A DNA stretch of 64,000 nt from Streptomyces liliiviolaceus (GTDB taxonomy: Bacteria > Actinomycetota > Actinomycetes > Streptomycetales > Streptomycetaceae). Below the pieces are notes generated by a model. That model made no database searches. It was not told the origin of the DNA and saw only the letters and a list, made by a program, of their open reading frames with translations. Each line of letters starts with the position of its first letter. The first letter of the stretch is position 1. Of this stretch, positions 60,329-64,000 are shown piece after piece. The DNA lies in NCBI RefSeq assembly GCF_018070025.1, contig NZ_JAGPYQ010000001.1, positions 248,001 through 312,000 of the forward strand, read 5' to 3'. The position numbers and the translations under genes were made by a program.

Positions 60329-61768
60329 CTAGAGGTGGTTCGGGGTGTCGCCGAAGGTCAGCAGGCCCTTGCGGCGGACGTGGACCACGAGGGCGGCGCC
60401 GGCGCAGAGCAGGGCCAGCGCGGCGAGGCCGACGGAGCCGACCTGGGCGCCGGTGGCGGCCATGCTGCCGCCGCCGCCCGTACCGCCGCCGGAGCCGCCC
60501 GTGCCACCGGCGGTGCCCGTGTCGCCGGACGTGCCTCCGTCGGTGCCGCCGCCCGTGTCCGAGCCGGTCTCCGAGGCACTGGGGTCGGGCTCGTCGCTCG
60601 GGTCGGACCCGGCGCCGGTCGTGAAGGCGAACGCCACGCTGTGGCCGTCGGCCTTGTCCTCCGCGAGGGTCAGCGTGTGGTCGCCGTCCGCGATCTTCTC
60701 GGGCACGGTGAAGGCATAGTCCGTGACGGTCCCGTCGGCGTCCGCCACCGCGTCGGTGTACTTCTCCTCGCTGTCGGCGAGCGTGACCAGCACCTTGGCG
60801 TCCTTGGTGTAGCCGCGGGCCGTGATCTTCACCTTCTGCCCCGCTTCGAGGTTCGGGCCGGCCTCCAGCACGGTGCCGTTCTCGTCGGTCACTTCGAGGT
60901 CGGCGGGGACGGTGGGGGTGGGCGAGGTGTCGGTGGGCGTCGGGGTGGGCGTGGGCGACTGGTCCGGCGTGGTGATCTGGACGGGCTTGACGGCCGTCGA
61001 CGTGCTGAAGGCGTCCGGGTCCGCGGGCGTGAAGGTCGCGGAGTAGAAGTGGTTGCCGGCGGTCGCGGGCGCGGTGACCGTGATCTCCGCCTTGCCGTTC
61101 GCGACGTCCGCCGTACCGACCGGGACGGGCTCCGAGTCGTTCGTCGCCCCGGTGTAGGCGAAGGCGACGCTGCCCACGGCGGTGTCCGGGGTCAGGGTGG
61201 CCGTCAGCTTGAGGGAGCCGCCGACGGGGGTCGCGGGGCCGTCGAGCGCCACGGTGGTCGTCTGCGTCCGGACCAGCGTCCAGGTCTCGCCGGTGATCTG
61301 GACGATCGCGCTGAACGCCGGGACGTTGTTGGTCAGTCCGGCGCCGCAGGCCAGGGCCAGGGAGTACTTGCCGTCGAGGGAGCCCTCCGCCACGTACGAG
61401 CGCAGCTGGGTCTCCACGGTCGCGGTGCCCGGGGTCAGCGGGACCGTGAACGGGGCCGTCTTGGAGATCGTGTCCGCCGAACTGCTCTTGGCGAGCTGCT
61501 TGCCGACGGTGGCGCTGCCCGGCTTGAGCAGCCACAGGAACATGGCCGTGGGGTTACTGGTCTCGGGGCATCCCGCGTCCGTACTGGCGGAGGTGGCGCT
61601 CAGCGGGGCCTTGATGCTGCCCGTGCCCGGCTCCAGCGTGAACTTTCCGGTCGGGGTGACCGCGTGCGCCTGGCCCACGAACGCGAGCACTCCGGAGAGC
61701 GCCCCCATCAGCAGGGCGCAGCACAGCAGCAGGGCGGCGGGCGATCTGAGCGGTGTCTGGCGGTTCAT
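60329..61768 (-). CDS. Ig-like repeat surface protein with sortase-type C-terminal signal
   Basis: The product has 479 residues. A signal peptide covers 1-36 (LLLCCALLMGALSGVLAFVGQAHA). The mature part has an N-terminal domain with cysteine pairs (TDAGCPETS, LALACGAG), an Ig-like domain (about 168-270: TQTTTVALDGPATPVGGSLKLTATL), a TPTPTPTDTSPTP linker, and a second beta domain (about 293-390). A Gly/Thr/Ser/Asp-rich stalk leads to the sorting signal MAATG, a hydrophobic helix (VGSVGLAALALLCAGAALVV) and a HVRRKG tail. MAATG resembles the LAxTG class E motif. ATG 61768 follows GGGGGGAC. Probably the wall-anchored component of the Pst-like cluster. Confidence 0.88.
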   Translation of the reverse strand: MNRQTPLRSPAALLLCCALLMGALSGVLAFVGQAHAVTPTGKFTLEPGTGSIKAPLSATSASTDAGCPETSNPTAMFLWLLKPGSATVGKQLAKSSSADTISKTAPFTVPLTPGTATVETQLRSYVAEGSLDGKYSLALACGAGLTNNVPAFSAIVQITGETWTLVRTQTTTVALDGPATPVGGSLKLTATLTPDTAVGSVAFAYTGATNDSEPVPVGTADVANGKAEITVTAPATAGNHFYSATFTPADPDAFSTSTAVKPVQITTPDQSPTPTPTPTDTSPTPTVPADLEVTDENGTVLEAGPNLEAGQKVKITARGYTKDAKVLVTLADSEEKYTDAVADADGTVTDYAFTVPEKIADGDHTLTLAEDKADGHSVAFAFTTGAGSDPSDEPDPSASETGSDTGGGTDGGTSGDTGTAGGTGGSGGGTGGGGSMAATGAQVGSVGLAALALLCAGAALVVHVRRKGLLTFGDTPNHL

Positions 61769-61800
61769 GTGGTGTCCCCCCACAGGGTTCGGTCCGGGTC

Positions 61801-61832
61801 GGGTCGGTTGTCGGTCGGGTCGGTTGTCGGTC
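61801..61832 (-). repeat. 16-bp tandem duplication in the leader of the Ig-like gene
   Basis: GGGTCGGTTGTCGGTC occurs twice without a gap. The flanking bases continue the GGTCGG theme. It lies 33-64 bases upstream of the start codon and could affect the leader RNA. Confidence 0.5.
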
Positions 61833-61892
61833 GAGGTGGTCACGGGTCGGGGTCCGGGGTGGTCGTCGGCCGCCGTCGCGGATACGCCGCCG

Positions 61893-61920
61893 GGCCGGGC
61901 ACCCATCGGGGTGCCCGGCC
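61893..61920 (-). terminator. hairpin downstream of the PstS-like gene
   Basis: This is a 12-bp perfect stem (GGCCGGGCACCC with its complement) closed by ATCG, 29 bases past the stop at 61950. Confidence 0.85.
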
Positions 61921-61949
61921 GTTGTGCGATCAGGTCACGGCGCCGGTGA

Positions 61950-62918
61950 TCAGCGCTCGCCCTTGAGGTCGGGGTCCGTGGTGTCACCGCAGTTGTCGAT
62001 GGCACCGAAGCCGTAGAGCTGGATCGTGTCGGTGTCGTTGCAGACCTTCGAGCCGGAGCCGGCGAACGTGGACGCGATCGTCGCGTTCGACAGCTTCGAG
62101 GTCGGGACGACGTTGTAGACGTCGCGGTTGTAGGTGAAGCCGACGTTGAGCGTGCCGTCCGCGTTCAGCGGCGCGGAGCCGTTGATCTCGCCGAGGACCG
62201 TGGCGCCGTGGCGGTCGTTCACGATGCCGCCGGTCTGCGCGATGTACTGGGCCACGGAGTACGGGGCGATGTCGCCTGCGGTGTCCAGCGCCTCGCCGTT
62301 GTGCTCCTGCATCGAGCCGACGCAGGAGCCGACCGCGGACTCGGCCACACCGATCTTGCCGAGGAAGAAGGTCCGGGTGCCGGAGTTGGTCTGCGGCAGC
62401 AGCGGGGTGAGGGTGACGCCGTCGACCGAGGTCAGCGAGCAGGTGTAGATGTCGTGCAGCTGGGCCGTGGTGAGGTCCGGGACGGCCAGGGCGCTGTCCT
62501 CGCGGACGGCGACGGTGACGGCGTCCTTGGCGAAGGGGATCCAGGTGAGGTCCGTGGTCGAGGTGTCGGCCGGACCGCGGGAGGAACGGGCGAAGTCGAG
62601 GCAGCCCGTGCCGGTGTCGACGGCGTTGCGCAGCGCGTCGATGCCCGCGGAGGAGCCGTTGGGGCGGTTGATGACACAGCCGGTGGTGCGGGTCTTGACG
62701 GTGGCCGAGCCGGTGGCGTCGTACGAGGCGATGGTGTTGCCGCCGTCGACCGAGTCGCCGAGGCCGTTCACGACGTCCTGGGTCGTGTCGGAACCGGCGC
62801 CGGCGAGCACCCGGAAGCCGTTGGAGGGATCGGCCACGGCCGGGGCGGCCATGGCACCGACGGCGAGGGCGGTGACACCGACAACGGCGGCGATACGTGC
62901 GCGGGACTTGACGTTCAC
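61950..62918 (-). CDS. secreted PstS-like substrate-binding protein
   Basis: This 322-residue protein has a Sec signal peptide ending AAPAVA|DPS at about residue 29, without a lipobox, so it is released rather than lipid-anchored. The fold is periplasmic-binding type II: FRVLAGAGSDTTQDVVNGLG near the start (GSDTT in place of the PstS GAGASFP/S loop), NRPNGSSAGIDALRNAV, CLDFARSSRGPADTST, LTWIPFAKDAVTVAVREDS, TNSGTRTFFLGKIG. These are the ligand loops of phosphate-type binding proteins. The start is GTG 62918 with GGAGGAGA upstream. A wall-bound or free accessory binder seems likely. Confidence 0.85.
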   Translation of the reverse strand: MNVKSRARIAAVVGVTALAVGAMAAPAVADPSNGFRVLAGAGSDTTQDVVNGLGDSVDGGNTIASYDATGSATVKTRTTGCVINRPNGSSAGIDALRNAVDTGTGCLDFARSSRGPADTSTTDLTWIPFAKDAVTVAVREDSALAVPDLTTAQLHDIYTCSLTSVDGVTLTPLLPQTNSGTRTFFLGKIGVAESAVGSCVGSMQEHNGEALDTAGDIAPYSVAQYIAQTGGIVNDRHGATVLGEINGSAPLNADGTLNVGFTYNRDVYNVVPTSKLSNATIASTFAGSGSKVCNDTDTIQLYGFGAIDNCGDTTDPDLKGER

Positions 62919-63156
62919 AACTGTTCTCCTCCGTCAAACGCATTGCATTTCCCACCGACCCGGCGGTCGGCCACGGCAAACAATTCCGCACTCCTCTTCG
63001 CGGCGGCCACCACATTCAGCCGCCCATTGAGTTAATAAAGCATTTCCAAGGTGACACCTGGGGAATTCGGTGATGGATAGCGGAATTTCCCGGAACCGAC
63101 GAACCGCCGAACCATGGAGCCGACGAATCGTCGAACGTCGGGTTCCGGGGAATTCG
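62919..63156. other. 238-bp interval between the two PstS-like genes
   Basis: It is clearly AT-richer than the surroundings (for example GCTTTATTAACTCAATGG on the minus strand near 63030-63050), which suggests a promoter for the secreted PstS-like gene. GGTTCGGCGGTTCGTCGGTT-like 8-bp direct repeats occur near 63085-63110. I find no pair of GTTCACC-type PHO-box units. Confidence 0.5.
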
Positions 63157-64000
63157 CTAACCGCCCGCGGGCACCCGCCGCGCGGCCAGCCGCAGCATCA
63201 CCGGCCCGGCGAGCGCGGCGGCACCGCCCACGACGAGCACGCCCAGCAGGACCCACCGGACGAGACCGATCACCTCCGAGGGGGTGAGCCCGCCGGACGC
63301 GGCCACGTTCTCCTTGGCCGGGTCCCGCGGTGCGACGGAGGGCCTGCCGGTGTCCATGGCGTCGGGACCGGCTCCCGCGGACCCGCCGGAACCGCCGGAG
63401 GCCGCGGCGCCCCCGGCCGCCGAACCGGCGTCCTCGCCGGAGACCGTCCCGCCGTCGCCGCCCGGGCCGCCGGAGCCCTCCGCGTCCTGGTCCTGGCCGC
63501 CCGGGGTGCCGGACGGGTCCGGCGCCGTCCAGGTCTCCAGGGTGGTCGCCGCCTTCAGCGCCTGGGTGCGCAGCGCGGCGGGCAGCGGCGCGTAGCCGTA
63601 CGGCAGTTCGCCGCGCGCCGTGCCCTGGGTCTGCCCCGCGCCCGCCGCGTACCTGATCACCTTGGCGTAGTCCTGGCGCGCGTCCTTCGCCTGGTCCACG
63701 GACGAGGCCGCGTAGACGACCGCGGTGAGCGGGTAGGCGCCGTCGTCCGCCGTGGCGGGATCGGGGGTCTTCACCCCGGCGACGGCCGAGTCGGGCATGC
63801 GGGCCACGGCCTTGAGCATGGCGTCCGAGGTGGGTTTCACGAAGGCGCCGTCGGCGTTGGGCAGGGCGGCGACATCGAGCTGGTAGCGGGTACTGGAGGC
63901 CGCGTCGACGATCCCGAACTCCCGCGCGTTGGTGGCGGCCGGCCGTTCCCCGCTCAGCTTCCAGCCCGCGCCGGACTGCGCGCACAGATACAGCTGTCCG
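63157..64000 (-). CDS. membrane-anchored PstS-like substrate-binding protein, C-terminal part
   Basis: The gene enters from beyond the right edge; about 280 C-terminal residues are visible. GQLYLCAQSGAGWKLSGERP and AREFGIVDAASSTRYQLDVA are followed by AYPLTAVVYAASSVDQAKDA and YAKVIRYAAGAGQTQGTARG with ELPYGYAPLP, the pattern of the second lobe of PstS-type binding proteins. Then comes a 75-residue Gly/Ser/Ala/Asp linker and one C-terminal transmembrane helix (VIGLVRWVLLGVLVVGGAAA) with the short basic tail LRLAARRVPAGG. So the binding domain is tethered by a C-terminal helix instead of a lipid. The stop is TAG at 63157. Confidence 0.8.
   Translation of the reverse strand, partial: GQLYLCAQSGAGWKLSGERPAATNAREFGIVDAASSTRYQLDVAALPNADGAFVKPTSDAMLKAVARMPDSAVAGVKTPDPATADDGAYPLTAVVYAASSVDQAKDARQDYAKVIRYAAGAGQTQGTARGELPYGYAPLPAALRTQALKAATTLETWTAPDPSGTPGGQDQDAEGSGGPGGDGGTVSGEDAGSAAGGAAASGGSGGSAGAGPDAMDTGRPSVAPRDPAKENVAASGGLTPSEVIGLVRWVLLGVLVVGGAAALAGPVMLRLAARRVPAGG

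Noticed and set aside
59853..61535. A 560-codon minus-strand frame overlapping the Ig-like gene and the sortase-fold gene
   Set aside because: It has low-complexity Arg/Gly/His composition, and the overlapping frames encode recognisable domains with signal peptides.
62919..63156. A PHO box upstream of the PstS-like gene
   Set aside because: GTTCG-type direct repeats are spaced 8 bp instead of 11 bp and lack the GTTCACC consensus.

Overview
The window is high-GC chromosomal DNA from a Streptomyces. The signs are a very strong G/C bias at third codon positions, frequent GTG starts, coupled ATGA/GTGA junctions, a DmdR/IdeR-type iron box, and a gene order that, from memory and not checked, follows the S. 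coelicolor segment around greA-ilvA-metB-msrA-hutH-cya-pccB-accA2 in inverted orientation. I found no rRNA, tRNA, CRISPR array, integrase or intact insertion sequence.

Left part (1-23 kb). A DUF4307 gene end and greA are followed by a DrrAB-like drug exporter, threonine deaminase (ilvA), a MarR regulator, a small ECF-like sigma factor coupled to an 83-residue membrane protein, and metB. From 8.6 to 12.0 kb lies an accessory islet of unrecognised genes that includes one gene broken by an amber codon and a frameshift. Next come msrA, a secreted DUF3455 protein, a reductase and an HxlR regulator diverging from a 24-bp palindrome, a three-part protein joining coiled coils, an Mrr-type nuclease domain and a TerD domain, a VOC protein, an iron-box-controlled siderophore importer without its ATPase, and a zinc alcohol dehydrogenase diverging from an MmyB-type regulator.

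Middle (23-41 kb). An ABM-truncated haemoglobin fusion, a 1111-residue secreted subtilase, a MacB-like ABC exporter, an L,D-transpeptidase lipoprotein, a small LAxTG-type surface protein, a DEAD-box helicase, a cold-shock protein with a terminator-like leader, hutH, a GAF-GGDEF diguanylate cyclase, an enoyl-CoA hydratase, a Pro/Thr-rich membrane protein and the adenylate cyclase cya.

Right part (41-64 kb). An acyl-CoA carboxylase neighbourhood holds the biotin ligase birA, pccB, the epsilon subunit, maf and the biotinylated alpha subunit accA2, with mmpB and an SGNH hydrolase among them. Then come TetR and DeoR regulators, the LpdA-type quinone reductase, a gamma-glutamylcyclotransferase-like protein, purine nucleoside phosphorylase, phosphoglucomutase/phosphomannomutase and a secreted metzincin-like protease. 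The window ends in a minus-strand cluster that I consider its most unusual system: a membrane-anchored PstS-like protein (cut by the window edge), a secreted PstS-like protein, an Ig-like protein with a sortase-type tail, a sortase-fold protein that has lost its catalytic His and Cys, PstB, and a lipoprotein with a sortase-like domain that keeps its His, Cys and Arg. It looks like a surface-assembled variant of the phosphate importer.

Two dispersed intergenic repeat families recur through the window, always just after a gene's 3' end and in the sense direction of that gene. One locus near 54.4 kb carries four tandem copies at an exact 79-bp period.
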